From NCBI RefSeq assembly GCF_004011505.1, contig NZ_SAUN01000001.1, forward strand, positions 8,955,501-9,019,500: a stretch of 64,000 nucleotides of DNA, in the 5' to 3' direction. A model generated the notes under the pieces. It searched no databases. It was not told where the DNA came from and was given only the letters and a program-made list of their open reading frames with translations. Shown one piece after another: positions 40,304 to 48,599 of the stretch (position 1 is the stretch's first letter; every line of letters begins with the position of its first letter). The DNA is from Nonomuraea polychroma. GTDB lineage: Bacteria > Actinomycetota > Actinomycetes > Streptosporangiales > Streptosporangiaceae. The position numbers were made by a program, and so were the translations under genes.

Positions 40304-41710
40304 GTGGCTGACGAGTTCGACGTCATCGTGATCGGGGCCGGTCCCGCCGGCGAGAACGTCGTGGACAGGGCCGTACGCGGCGGCTTGACCGTGGCCGTCG
40401 TCGAAGAGCGGCTGGCCGGCGGCGAGTGCTCCTACTGGGCGTGTGTGCCGAGCAAGGCGCTGCTGCGGCCGATCGACCTGGCGGGCGAGGTGAGCCGGGT
40501 GCCCGGGCTCTCGCTCGGCGAGATCGACGTCGCGGCCGTGCTGGCCCGCCGCGACGAGGCCGTCGGGCGGTACGACGACTCCGGGCAGGTGCGGTGGATC
40601 AACAGCGTGCCCGCCGAGTTCGTACGCGGTCACGGCCGCATCGACGGCCCCAAACGGGTGCACGTGACCACGGTGGAAGGCGGCGAGCGCGTGCTGACCG
40701 CCAGGCAGGCCGTGGTGCTGGCCACCGGCAGCACAGCCGCCGTGCCACCGGTGCCGGGTCTGCGCGAGGCGAACCCGTGGACCAGCCACGAGGTGACCGC
40801 GGCCACCGCCATCCCCGAGCGCCTGGCCGTCGTCGGCGGCGGGGTGGTGGCCTGCGAGATGGCACAGGCCATGCACGGGCTCGGCGCCCGCCAGACCACC
40901 TTGCTGGTCCGCGGCGGCGGGTTGCTGGCCAGGATGGAGCCGTTCGCGGGGGAGATGGTGGCCGATTCCTTCGCGGAGGCCGGGATCGAGGTGCGCACCC
41001 ATACCGACGTGGCCAGGGTCGAGCGGCCGGAACCCGGTGGCAAGGTGACGCTGCACCTGGGCGAGGAGCCGCCGCTGGAGGCTGACGAGCTGCTGGTGGC
41101 CACCGGCCGCAAGCCCGCCACCCGCGACCTGGGACTCGCCTCAGTGGGCCTCAAGGACGGCGACTACGTCCACGTGGACGACAGTCTGCGGGCGACCGAG
41201 GTCCCCGAGGGCTGGCTGTACGCGGTGGGCGACGTCAACGGGCGCACGCTGCTCACGCACATGGGCAAATACCAGGCCAGGATCTGCGGCGACGTGATCG
41301 CGGCGCGGGCGCGCGGCGACGAGTTGCCCGCGATGCGCGACCTGGCCGACGGCTACGGCGCACCGCAGGTGGTCTTCACCGACCCGCAGGTCTGTGCGGT
41401 GGGCCAGACCGAGGAGTCGGCCAGGGAGGCGGGCTTCCGCGTACGCGTGGTGGACTACGACATCGGCTCGGTCACCGGGGCGTACCTGCTGGGCGACGGC
41501 TACCGCGGCCGGGCCAGGGCCGTCGTGGACGAGGACAGGAAGGTGCTGCTCGGCGTCACGTTCGTCGGCCCGGGCGTGGCCGAGCTGCTGCACTCCGCCA
41601 CGATCGCGGTCACCGCCGAGGTGCCGCTCGACCGGCTCTGGCACGCCGTGCCGTCGTTCCCGACGGTCAGCGAGATTTGGCTGCGCTTGCTGGAGACGTA
41701 CGGGCTGTAG
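40304..41710 (+). CDS. FAD-dependent pyridine nucleotide-disulfide reductase
   Basis: 468 residues. The FAD motif VIGAGPAGENV (about 8-18) precedes the redox pair GGECSYWACVPSKALLRP (CX4C, near 42-47). The NAD(P)-binding motif VVGGGVVACEMAQA lies near 180, and YAVGDVNGRTLLTH near 307. The C-terminal dimerisation domain has HAVPSFPTVSE, carrying the His-Glu pair. It is homologous to dihydrolipoamide dehydrogenase, mycothione reductase and mercuric reductase; the actual substrate is not evident. GTG 40304 is favoured over 40286 because GGAGG precedes it by 5 nt. Confidence 0.9.
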   Translation: MADEFDVIVIGAGPAGENVVDRAVRGGLTVAVVEERLAGGECSYWACVPSKALLRPIDLAGEVSRVPGLSLGEIDVAAVLARRDEAVGRYDDSGQVRWINSVPAEFVRGHGRIDGPKRVHVTTVEGGERVLTARQAVVLATGSTAAVPPVPGLREANPWTSHEVTAATAIPERLAVVGGGVVACEMAQAMHGLGARQTTLLVRGGGLLARMEPFAGEMVADSFAEAGIEVRTHTDVARVERPEPGGKVTLHLGEEPPLEADELLVATGRKPATRDLGLASVGLKDGDYVHVDDSLRATEVPEGWLYAVGDVNGRTLLTHMGKYQARICGDVIAARARGDELPAMRDLADGYGAPQVVFTDPQVCAVGQTEESAREAGFRVRVVDYDIGSVTGAYLLGDGYRGRARAVVDEDRKVLLGVTFVGPGVAELLHSATIAVTAEVPLDRLWHAVPSFPTVSEIWLRLLETYGL

Positions 41711-41740
41711 GCCGATTCAGAAAGCCCCGCGTTCGGCCGC

Positions 41741-42166
41741 CTAGCGCCGGCCCGAGTGGACGACGACAGGCGGGCGGGTGGGCGCGGGGCTACCGGATTC
41801 CCCCGACTGCAGCATCAACTCCGCCACGGTCTCCTCGACGCTCTCACGGAGTTCCACGTGCGACAGCAGGTCCGTCAGCCGCAACACGGACAGCAGGTGA
41901 CCGGAGGGCCGAACCAGGATGATCCGCCCGCCTCCCTCCTCCTCCATACGCTGCATCGCCATCGCCAGCACGCCGATGACCGAGGAGTCGTAGAAATCCA
42001 GCTCGGCCAGGTCGAACACGAGTACGGGACCGTCCGACCAGTCCCACACCGCGTTGATGCAGGCACTGAACCGGACGCGTCCCGCGTGGTCGAGCTCACC
42101 GCTGGCACGTATGACCGTGCACTGGAGATATCGGGTCGTCTCGATGCGCAAGCCGCTCTTGCTCAC
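41741..42166 (-). CDS. STAS-domain anti-sigma factor antagonist-like protein
   Basis: 141 residues; the STAS fold spans about 8-115, with ELDFYDSSVIGVL containing the serine normally phosphorylated by an anti-sigma kinase. A disordered Pro-rich tail follows. Such proteins release sigma factors by partner switching. No anti-sigma kinase or sigma gene is adjacent. The GTG start has a weak GAAGAAA Shine-Dalgarno. ATCAC-AGC-GTGAT (42196-42208) lies in the upstream AT-rich spacer and might be a control site. Confidence 0.85.
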   Translation of the reverse strand: MSKSGLRIETTRYLQCTVIRASGELDHAGRVRFSACINAVWDWSDGPVLVFDLAELDFYDSSVIGVLAMAMQRMEEEGGGRIILVRPSGHLLSVLRLTDLLSHVELRESVEETVAELMLQSGESGSPAPTRPPVVVHSGRR

Positions 42167-42228
42167 ACTTTCTTCACTGCCCTCAGAGCGGCGTTATCAC
42201 AGCGTGATCATTTATTTTTCCCGGGCCA

Positions 42229-42738
42229 TTAAGCCTCGCGGTGACCCGGGTTACCCAGGGGTCCGTCGAGCAGCTTGCGCAGTGTCGCGGCCAGTGTGGC
42301 GGCGTCCTCGGGGCTGAGCGGGGTGGCCAGGCGAGCCAGGTTCGCGGCGTGCTCGGTGAGCGCCTCGTCCACCACCCGCAGGCCCTCGTCGGTGAGCCGG
42401 ACGCGGAAGCTGCGCCGGTCGGCCGGGTCCAGGCTGCGCTGGACGAACCCGGCCGCCTCCAGCCGATCCAGCCGGTTGGTCATGCCGGCCCGCGACATCA
42501 TCAGCACATCCGAGAGCTCGGACGGAATCAGCGTGTACGGCGGCCCGGCCCGGCGCAGCGCGGCCAGCACGTCGAACTCCCCCTGCCGCAGCCCGCGCTT
42601 GGTGAACACCCGATCCACCTGGGGCATCATCAGACGCACGACCTGGGCCAGCCGCCCGAAGACCTCCATGGCCGACAGGTCGAGATCGGGCCGCTCACGC
42701 CGCCATTCCTCGAGAATCCTGTCGATGGCGTCGCCCAT
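42229..42738 (-). CDS. MarR-family transcriptional regulator
   Basis: 169 residues. The winged helix covers about 45-135, with EFDVLAALRRAG, LSDVLMMSRAGMTNRLDRLEAAG and DRRSFRVRLTDEG (the DxRxxxxxLT wing motif). The ATG lies 8 nt after a TAGGAT hexamer. CTAT/ATAG half-sites (42750-42767) overlap that hexamer, suggesting a leaderless autoregulated gene. The flanking genes (STAS, and the unknown pair ending at 42780) run in the same direction. Confidence 0.9.
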   Translation of the reverse strand: MGDAIDRILEEWRRERPDLDLSAMEVFGRLAQVVRLMMPQVDRVFTKRGLRQGEFDVLAALRRAGPPYTLIPSELSDVLMMSRAGMTNRLDRLEAAGFVQRSLDPADRRSFRVRLTDEGLRVVDEALTEHAANLARLATPLSPEDAATLAATLRKLLDGPLGNPGHREA

Positions 42739-42779
42739 GGGCCCAAATCCTATTCGACCCGGGATAGTTCACACCCTTA

Positions 42780-43775
42780 CTAGTGCGAGGTGCCGGACTC
42801 CAGGGTCGGGATCACACCCCGGACGGGGCTGATCATGACCAGCATCGGCGACCGGGCCGGCGTGGGCAGCTCGAGTTCGGTGATGTTGCCCTGCACCCGC
42901 CGCTTGGGCCGGCCCGCGTCGCCGTCCCTGATGCTGAGGATGCGGTCCACCGTGGGCGCCGCCGCCCCCATGAGCTTCTTGGCGGCGTGGCGCAGCCAGC
43001 GCAGCTCGCTGTTGATACGCCGCCACGTCGCCGGGACGATGCTGGCCGGCTCGGCCTTGGTGCCGAGCCGGAGCGTGATCCGGCCGGTCGACCCGAACGC
43101 GCCGGGCAGCACCGGGTTGATCAAGAACATTCCCGAGCGCAGCAGGCGCGCGCCCTGCTTGTTGACGTTCGCCAGCCCGCCGGCGCTGATCAGCGAGTAC
43201 AGCTCGCAGCGGCACCCGTCGAGTTTGTCGGGGTCGAAGTTCACCGGCGGCGGCTCCTCGAACACGATCTTGTCGATCCGCAGCCCCGCCACGCCGTCCG
43301 GCATGAGACGTCCGCCTACGATCTGGCGCACCTCGTCGCTGACCCCGTCGCCCTCTGTGATGTCGAGCGCCTCGATGGAGATCAGTCCGTCGTCGGGGAT
43401 CTCCTCCGCCGACAGGTCGAAGCCCACCTGGGCGTGGGCCTTGCGGCCGCGCAACAGCAGGCACTGGCGCAGCCGTCCCTGGGAGCGGATCTGGATCAGC
43501 CGCGGCAGCGAGCTCGCAGGCTCGCCCTCGCCGGTGTGCCAGCCGATCAACGACCGCTCGTCCACCGACAATGTCATCCGCACCCGCAGCGGGCGGCCCT
43601 GTGCGGCGATCTTGAACCCGGCCAGCCCGGACGTCTCGAATCTGCCCACGATCTGCGAGCCCCGGTGGAACCGATCGGTCACCTGCAAGGCGGCGTTCTG
43701 GCCGCTGAGCACGTGCGCGGGCGGTATCGCCGGAAGGATCAGCTGGTCGAGGTCAGTGGCGGATCCGCTGCTCAT
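42780..43775 (-). CDS. Unrecognised protein, second gene of a glycosyltransferase-like operon
   Basis: 331 residues with no signal peptide or membrane helix. The N-terminal half looks beta-rich (RFHRGSQIVGRFETSG, RPLRVRMTLSVDERS). The middle holds DGLISIEALDITEGDG, and the C-terminal half has basic helices (WRRINSELRWLRHAAKKLMG). No known family is recognised. Its start overlaps the stop of the upstream gene by 4 bp, so both are made together; a shared pathway for surface or storage glycans is inferred only from that partner. Confidence 0.7.
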   Translation of the reverse strand: MSSGSATDLDQLILPAIPPAHVLSGQNAALQVTDRFHRGSQIVGRFETSGLAGFKIAAQGRPLRVRMTLSVDERSLIGWHTGEGEPASSLPRLIQIRSQGRLRQCLLLRGRKAHAQVGFDLSAEEIPDDGLISIEALDITEGDGVSDEVRQIVGGRLMPDGVAGLRIDKIVFEEPPPVNFDPDKLDGCRCELYSLISAGGLANVNKQGARLLRSGMFLINPVLPGAFGSTGRITLRLGTKAEPASIVPATWRRINSELRWLRHAAKKLMGAAAPTVDRILSIRDGDAGRPKRRVQGNITELELPTPARSPMLVMISPVRGVIPTLESGTSH

Positions 43776-44980
43776 CGAGTGCTCCTCGCGGGGGTCAGTG
43801 TGGTGGACAGGTCTGCCGGGTCATAGAAGTCGAAACGGGTGAGCAGGGGGTCACGTCGTGCCCACATGCGGTGGACCGCGCAGAAGAGCGGGTCGCCGTC
43901 GCGCTCGACGTATCGCAGGTTGACGGCCAGCACGCGGGTGTAGTCCTCGCCGTGCTCCCAGTGCGGCAGGAGCTGGGTGGGCACGTCCCCGCCGCAGCGC
44001 TGCAGCCAGAGCCACAGGCGGGCGCGCTCGCGCTGCTCTGGGCCGAGGATGGTGTCGCCCTTGGCGTGCCTGGCGATGGCCTCTTCCAGGAGCTGCCGGT
44101 GCTCGCACGGCGAGCGCGAGACGTGCGAAGCGCCGCACTCGGCCCCTTCTGACCAGCCGGCCTGGATGACGGGGATGCCGAAGGCCGGCAGCTCGCTGTC
44201 CCCGAACGTGACGGCAATGTCGGTCAGGCTCCACAACATGTTCGTGGACAGGCTGTCGGCCACGTACTTCATCCGGGAGTGGGCGGCGCCGACCGGGTCG
44301 AGGAACAACCAGTTGGCCGACTCGTCGGACGTGGCGAAGTGTGCCGTCGTCTCGAACAGCTCCGTGTCCTCGCCGGGCTGGTGGCCGAACACGGTGACCG
44401 TGGGCAGGCCGGGGTCGAGGCCCAGGCGGGCGCAACCGTAGTTGCGGAGCTGGCGGCGTTCGGTGTCGGTACGGACCTGGTATCCGCTCTTCGCCTGCCA
44501 GGCCACACGCTCCGCGCTGGGTCTGATCAAGTCCCGATGCGGCCAGACGTGCGCATCGAAGAACGCCGCCACCTGGCTGGGCAGTTCCTCCCGGAAGGAG
44601 CTCGGGCCGTCCGTGGGGAACATCGCGTACGCCTGCACCGTCCCGGTGCCGTGCACGTGCACGACCGGGATGTCCCTGGGCACGCTGTGGTCCACCCGGG
44701 GGGTGACCAGCGCGACAGGCGGCGTCTCCGGCTGCGGGTCGCGCGCGGCCCCGAACACCTCGCCCAGCTGCCGCACCTCCGGGTCGCCCAGCACGACCAG
44801 CCGCCCCCTGGCCGCGCCGCACACGGCCTTCGCGACCATGAGCGTGCGGGCCACGGATCTTATGTCCTGGTCGAACGCCTCGGCCACGACGCACCGGTCG
44901 CCGAGGGGCCTTTCCCCCCAGTGCGTACGGGCAGCGCGGAGCAGCCGATCGAAGTACGCGCCATCTCCGACACGACGCAT
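43772..44980 (-). CDS. Probable GT-B-like protein, function unknown
   Basis: 402 residues. Start 44980 is chosen because GGAGG lies 6 nt before it. The C-terminal half has features seen in GT-B glycosyltransferases: TVTVFGHQPGEDTELFETTAHF (second Rossmann start), LWSLTDIAVTFGDSELPAFGIPVIQAGW (donor-site pattern of the form TD...E...G.PVI), and then a helical end with EDYTRVLAVNLRYV. The N-terminal half contains ARGRLVVLGDPEVRQLGEVFG. It resembles capsule or teichoic-acid-type transferases in layout, but family membership is not certain. The operon partner begins on the 4-bp overlap. Confidence 0.6.
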   Translation of the reverse strand: MRRVGDGAYFDRLLRAARTHWGERPLGDRCVVAEAFDQDIRSVARTLMVAKAVCGAARGRLVVLGDPEVRQLGEVFGAARDPQPETPPVALVTPRVDHSVPRDIPVVHVHGTGTVQAYAMFPTDGPSSFREELPSQVAAFFDAHVWPHRDLIRPSAERVAWQAKSGYQVRTDTERRQLRNYGCARLGLDPGLPTVTVFGHQPGEDTELFETTAHFATSDESANWLFLDPVGAAHSRMKYVADSLSTNMLWSLTDIAVTFGDSELPAFGIPVIQAGWSEGAECGASHVSRSPCEHRQLLEEAIARHAKGDTILGPEQRERARLWLWLQRCGGDVPTQLLPHWEHGEDYTRVLAVNLRYVERDGDPLFCAVHRMWARRDPLLTRFDFYDPADLSTTLTPARSTR

Positions 44981-45191
44981 GAGACCCTCCACCGAGGCCA
45001 GGAAGATATGCCTGGTAGACGTTGCCAGAGCGGCGTGCCTGTGCCCGGCGACTGACCCGCTTCTTTGCCAACCTCTGACGGAAGCCGTGGGCAGGCCTGA
45101 TCCGCGATCAAGGAGATGTGCTGGAAATCACCGCATCGAGGCCGAACCAACCAGCGCCTCCTGAGGTCCAAGCCTTTACAAGGAGCACGCC

Positions 45192-47405
45192 ATGAGCGGG
45201 TTTAGGATGCACCCTATTGCCCGAGATTGCCAGGAAGGTTGGGGGAATTTCCACATGGGTTCCCGTGTGTCGAGTATCGCGCGCCTGACCGCGGCCGCGA
45301 CAGCAGCCGGGGTGGTGGCCGCCGCCATCGCGCTGCCCGCGGTCGGAGGCACCGGAGCGATGTTCGTCTCGGCATCTGAGGAGCTGGGCATCAAACCCGA
45401 GGAGCTCAAGGAGCCCCCGCTGGCGGAGAAGACGGTGCTGCTGGACGCCAAGGGCAACCAGATCGCGCAGTTCTACGAGGAGTACCGCGAGAACGTCACG
45501 CTCGACCAGGTCGCCGACGTCATGAAGACGGCGATCATCTCCATCGAGGACTACCGCTTCTACGAGCACGGCGCGATCGACATCGAGGGCACCATCCGCG
45601 CCCTGGCCAAGAACCTCAGCTCCGGTGGCATCGCCCAGGGCGGCTCGTCCATCACCCAGCAGTACGTCAAGCAGGTGCTGCTCAACTCGGCGACCACCGA
45701 GAAGGAGAAGAACGCCGCGCTGGAGGCCAGCTACGCGCGCAAGCTCAGGGAGCTGCGGTACGCGATGGCGGTCGAGGAGAAGTACACCAAGGACCAGATC
45801 CTGGAGAAGTACCTCAACATCGCCTACTTCGGCGCGAGCGCGTACGGCGTGGAGGCGGCGGCCAAGCGGTTCTTCGGCGTGAGCGCTTCTGAGCTGACCC
45901 TGGCGCAGGCGGCGACCCTGGCCGGCGCCGTGCAGGACCCGAACGCGACGGACCCCAACCTCGGCAAGGAGCAGCGGGACCGGCTGCTGAAGCGGCGCAA
46001 CCTCGTCCTCGACACGATGGCCAAGCTGGGCAAGATCACTCCGCAGGAGGCCCAGGAGGCCAAGGCCAAGAAGCTCGGCTACAAGGGCACCGACATCCCG
46101 GGCGGTTGCGGGGCCAGCGACTACCCGTACTTCTGCATGTACGTCCGCAACGAGGTGCTCACCAACCCGGTCTTCGCCAAGACGGCCAAGGCCCGGAGCC
46201 AATACCTCAACCGGGGTGGCCTGGAGATCACGACCACCCTCGATCCGAAGATGCAGAAGGCGGCCGAGCAGGCCATCAAGAAGCACGTGTTCGCCACGGA
46301 CAACCCGGTCGCGTCCGAGGCGCTGGTCCAGCCGGGCACGGGCGCGATCAAGGCCATGGCCGCCAGCCGCAAGTACGGCAACAACAAGCGCAAGAAGGAG
46401 ATGTCCTACAACGTCGTGGCCGACGCGGTGCACGGCGGCGGCACCGGCTTCCAGGCCGGCTCGACGTTCAAGACGTTCACGCTGCTCACCGCGCTCGATC
46501 AGGGCATGAAGATCAACGACGGACTTTCCGTCGGCAGCGGCTACCGCGCCCCCTACTATTCCTCGTTCAAGAACTGCAAGGGCGAGAACATCGGAGACCC
46601 CAGCCACACCGTCACCAACGACGAGGGCGGCGGCGGCTTCAAGTCGCTGGCCACCGGCACCTGGGGCTCGGTGAACACCTTCTTCATGGCGCTGGAGCAG
46701 AAGGTGGGCCTGTGCAACGTGATCAAGACGGCCCAGTCGCTCGGGATCAAGCGGTCCGACGGCCTGAAGCTGCAGGAATACTCCACCTTCACGCTCGGCA
46801 TCAACGAGATGGATCCGGTGACCGTCGCCAACGCCTACGCGGCGATCGGCGCGCGCGGCAAATACTGCGCCCCCATGGCGATCACCTCGATCAAGGACCG
46901 CTACGGCAAGGCGACCGAGTACAAGCCGAAGTGCAAGCAGGCGCTGGATCCCGAGGTCGCGGACGCGGCGGCGGACATCCTGTCCGGCGTCTTCACCAAG
47001 GGCACGATGCGTGGCGTGGGCGGCATCGGCCGACCGGCCGCCGGCAAGACCGGCACCACGGACTCGCAGGCCACGGCCTGGTTCGCCGGGTTCACCCCGG
47101 ACCTGGCAGGGGCGGTCAGCATCGGTGACCCGCGCGGCGCGCAGAAGTACAAGCTCAACTACGTCACCATCGGTGGCCGCTACTACAGCTCGGTCTTCGG
47201 CGCCTCGATCCCCGGCCCGATCTGGAAGGACACCATGATCGCCGCACTGAAGGGCATCCCACCGACGGACTTCACGCCGGTGAACACCGCCCGCTTCGGG
47301 GGCTGCGGTCAGAGCTGCGCGCCGGTGCAGCCCGAGCGCGACCGTGAGGAGCCGCAGAGCGACGACGACCCCTTTGACGTCACGCTTGGCCTAGGAGACG
47401 ACTGA
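45192..47405 (+). CDS. Class A penicillin-binding protein
   Basis: 737 residues. A short cytoplasmic N-terminus precedes a membrane anchor (about 28-58). The GT51 glycosyltransferase domain (about 75-260) has ISIEDYRFYEHGAID (catalytic Glu) and GGSSITQQYVKQ. The transpeptidase domain (about 345-690) has GSTFKTF (active-site Ser near 424), the SVN motif in WGSVNTFF and KTGTTD. An acidic Gln/Asp/Glu-rich tail ends it. It polymerises and cross-links peptidoglycan. The ATG follows AAGGAG. The gene is monocistronic and divergent from the glycosyltransferase-like operon. Confidence 0.93.
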   Translation: MSGFRMHPIARDCQEGWGNFHMGSRVSSIARLTAAATAAGVVAAAIALPAVGGTGAMFVSASEELGIKPEELKEPPLAEKTVLLDAKGNQIAQFYEEYRENVTLDQVADVMKTAIISIEDYRFYEHGAIDIEGTIRALAKNLSSGGIAQGGSSITQQYVKQVLLNSATTEKEKNAALEASYARKLRELRYAMAVEEKYTKDQILEKYLNIAYFGASAYGVEAAAKRFFGVSASELTLAQAATLAGAVQDPNATDPNLGKEQRDRLLKRRNLVLDTMAKLGKITPQEAQEAKAKKLGYKGTDIPGGCGASDYPYFCMYVRNEVLTNPVFAKTAKARSQYLNRGGLEITTTLDPKMQKAAEQAIKKHVFATDNPVASEALVQPGTGAIKAMAASRKYGNNKRKKEMSYNVVADAVHGGGTGFQAGSTFKTFTLLTALDQGMKINDGLSVGSGYRAPYYSSFKNCKGENIGDPSHTVTNDEGGGGFKSLATGTWGSVNTFFMALEQKVGLCNVIKTAQSLGIKRSDGLKLQEYSTFTLGINEMDPVTVANAYAAIGARGKYCAPMAITSIKDRYGKATEYKPKCKQALDPEVADAAADILSGVFTKGTMRGVGGIGRPAAGKTGTTDSQATAWFAGFTPDLAGAVSIGDPRGAQKYKLNYVTIGGRYYSSVFGASIPGPIWKDTMIAALKGIPPTDFTPVNTARFGGCGQSCAPVQPERDREEPQSDDDPFDVTLGLGDD

Positions 47406-47521
47406 TCGTTCCGGGGGTTTCCAACACCCAAATATGACAAATCGGGCTGGTCAATATACCGAGATCACCATCCTGCACAAAAACCTCTCGCAACTACCAA
47501 TGCCTCTAGCTCCGCAAATTC

Positions 47522-47551
47522 GGAGTGCGTCCGCACAATGGGACGCACTCC
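47522..47551 (+). terminator. Hairpin between the PBP and the LacI-type regulator genes
   Basis: A perfect 11-bp stem (GGAGTGCGTCC / GGACGCACTCC) with an 8-nt loop in an otherwise AT-richer 220-bp region. It may end PBP transcription or lie in the leader of the regulator mRNA. CTCCG at 47510-47514 could pair with CGGAG at 47521-47525 and so compete with the stem. Confidence 0.5.
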
Positions 47552-47591
47552 TTGCAAAGGCTCTATTAACAGGGGCGAAACATTGGTACCT

Positions 47592-47605
47592 TGGGAGCGC
47601 TCCCA
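47592..47605. promoter_or_regulatory. CebR/CelR-type operator box
   Basis: TGGGAGCGCTCCCA, 22 nt before the LacI-family regulator start, implying autoregulation by this regulator or control by a paralogue. Confidence 0.9.
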
Positions 47606-47627
47606 GGAACTTTCCGCGAGGTGCTCC

Positions 47628-48599
47628 ATGACCGAGCAGCCCACACTGGCACAGGTGGCGGCCGCTGCAGGGGTTTCCCCCGCGACCGCATCCCGAGTTC
47701 TCACAGGCTCGGTGCGGGTCAGTACCTCGACCCGCCGCCAAGTCTACGACGCCGTCTCCCGAATGGGGTACGTCCGGCACCGGGCGCCCAGGGGAACGGC
47801 AGCCAAGACCATGGCCGACGGCGTCACGGCCGTGATCTGTGACCATCTGCCCCGACTGTTCTCCGAACCGTACTACGCCAGGCTCCTGTCCGCCGCGGGC
47901 GCCGTGATCGCCGAACACGGCACCCATCTCCAGGTCACGACCGTCACCCCCACGTCGTCGACCCTGCCCGCGTTATCCGGCGCGGTGCTCATCATCGGCG
48001 CCAGGGAACGCCATCCCCTGGCGATCAAACTGTCCACGTCGGGCGTCCCGGTACGCAACATCGGCCGCCCGCCCCACGACCTCAAGCTCCCGTACGCCGA
48101 CGTCGACAACTACGACGGAGGCCGGCAGGCGGCCGAGCACTTTCTGCTCAGCGGCCGCAGGAACGTGGCCGCCATCGGCGGTCCGCCGTCCCTGCCCGCG
48201 GCCCGCGACCGGCTGGACGGGCTGATCCGCACCCTGCAGGCGGCCGGCGCGCCGGACGTGCCGGTGGCCTACGGCGACTTCACCGCCGCCTCGGGCACCC
48301 ATGCCATGCAGTGGCTGCTGCGTCACGCCCCAGGGCTGGACGCCGTCTTCGTCGCCTCGGACCTGATGGCGGCGGGCGCGATCCAGGCGCTGCGCAGGGC
48401 GGGGCGCAAGGTGCCCGCGGACGTCGCGGTGATCGGGTTCGACGACGCCCCGGTCGCCAAGCACACCGTCCCCGCTCTGACCACGATCCGCCAGCCCGTC
48501 GAGGAGCTCGCCACGGTCGCCACCCGGCTGCTCCTGACGGGAGCCGCGGGCATCGACCCTGTCCTCCCCACGGAACTGGTCGTCCGTGAGTCGGCTTGA
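47628..48599 (+). CDS. LacI-family regulator, CebR/CelR-like
   Basis: 323 residues. The N-terminal HTH is TLAQVAAAAGVSPATASRVLTG. The ligand domain has FSEPYYARLL, YADVDNYDGGRQAAEHFL, FVASDLMAAGAIQALRRAGRKVPADVAVIGFDD and TIRQPVEELA, all close to CelR/CebR proteins, which repress cellulase genes until cellobiose binds. The hinge region is unusual: where most LacI members have a helix with a Leu that enters the minor groove, this protein reads RAPRGTAAKT. Five CelR-type boxes in the window, including its own, support its identity. The next gene starts inside its 3' end. Confidence 0.85.
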   Translation: MTEQPTLAQVAAAAGVSPATASRVLTGSVRVSTSTRRQVYDAVSRMGYVRHRAPRGTAAKTMADGVTAVICDHLPRLFSEPYYARLLSAAGAVIAEHGTHLQVTTVTPTSSTLPALSGAVLIIGARERHPLAIKLSTSGVPVRNIGRPPHDLKLPYADVDNYDGGRQAAEHFLLSGRRNVAAIGGPPSLPAARDRLDGLIRTLQAAGAPDVPVAYGDFTAASGTHAMQWLLRHAPGLDAVFVASDLMAAGAIQALRRAGRKVPADVAVIGFDDAPVAKHTVPALTTIRQPVEELATVATRLLLTGAAGIDPVLPTELVVRESA

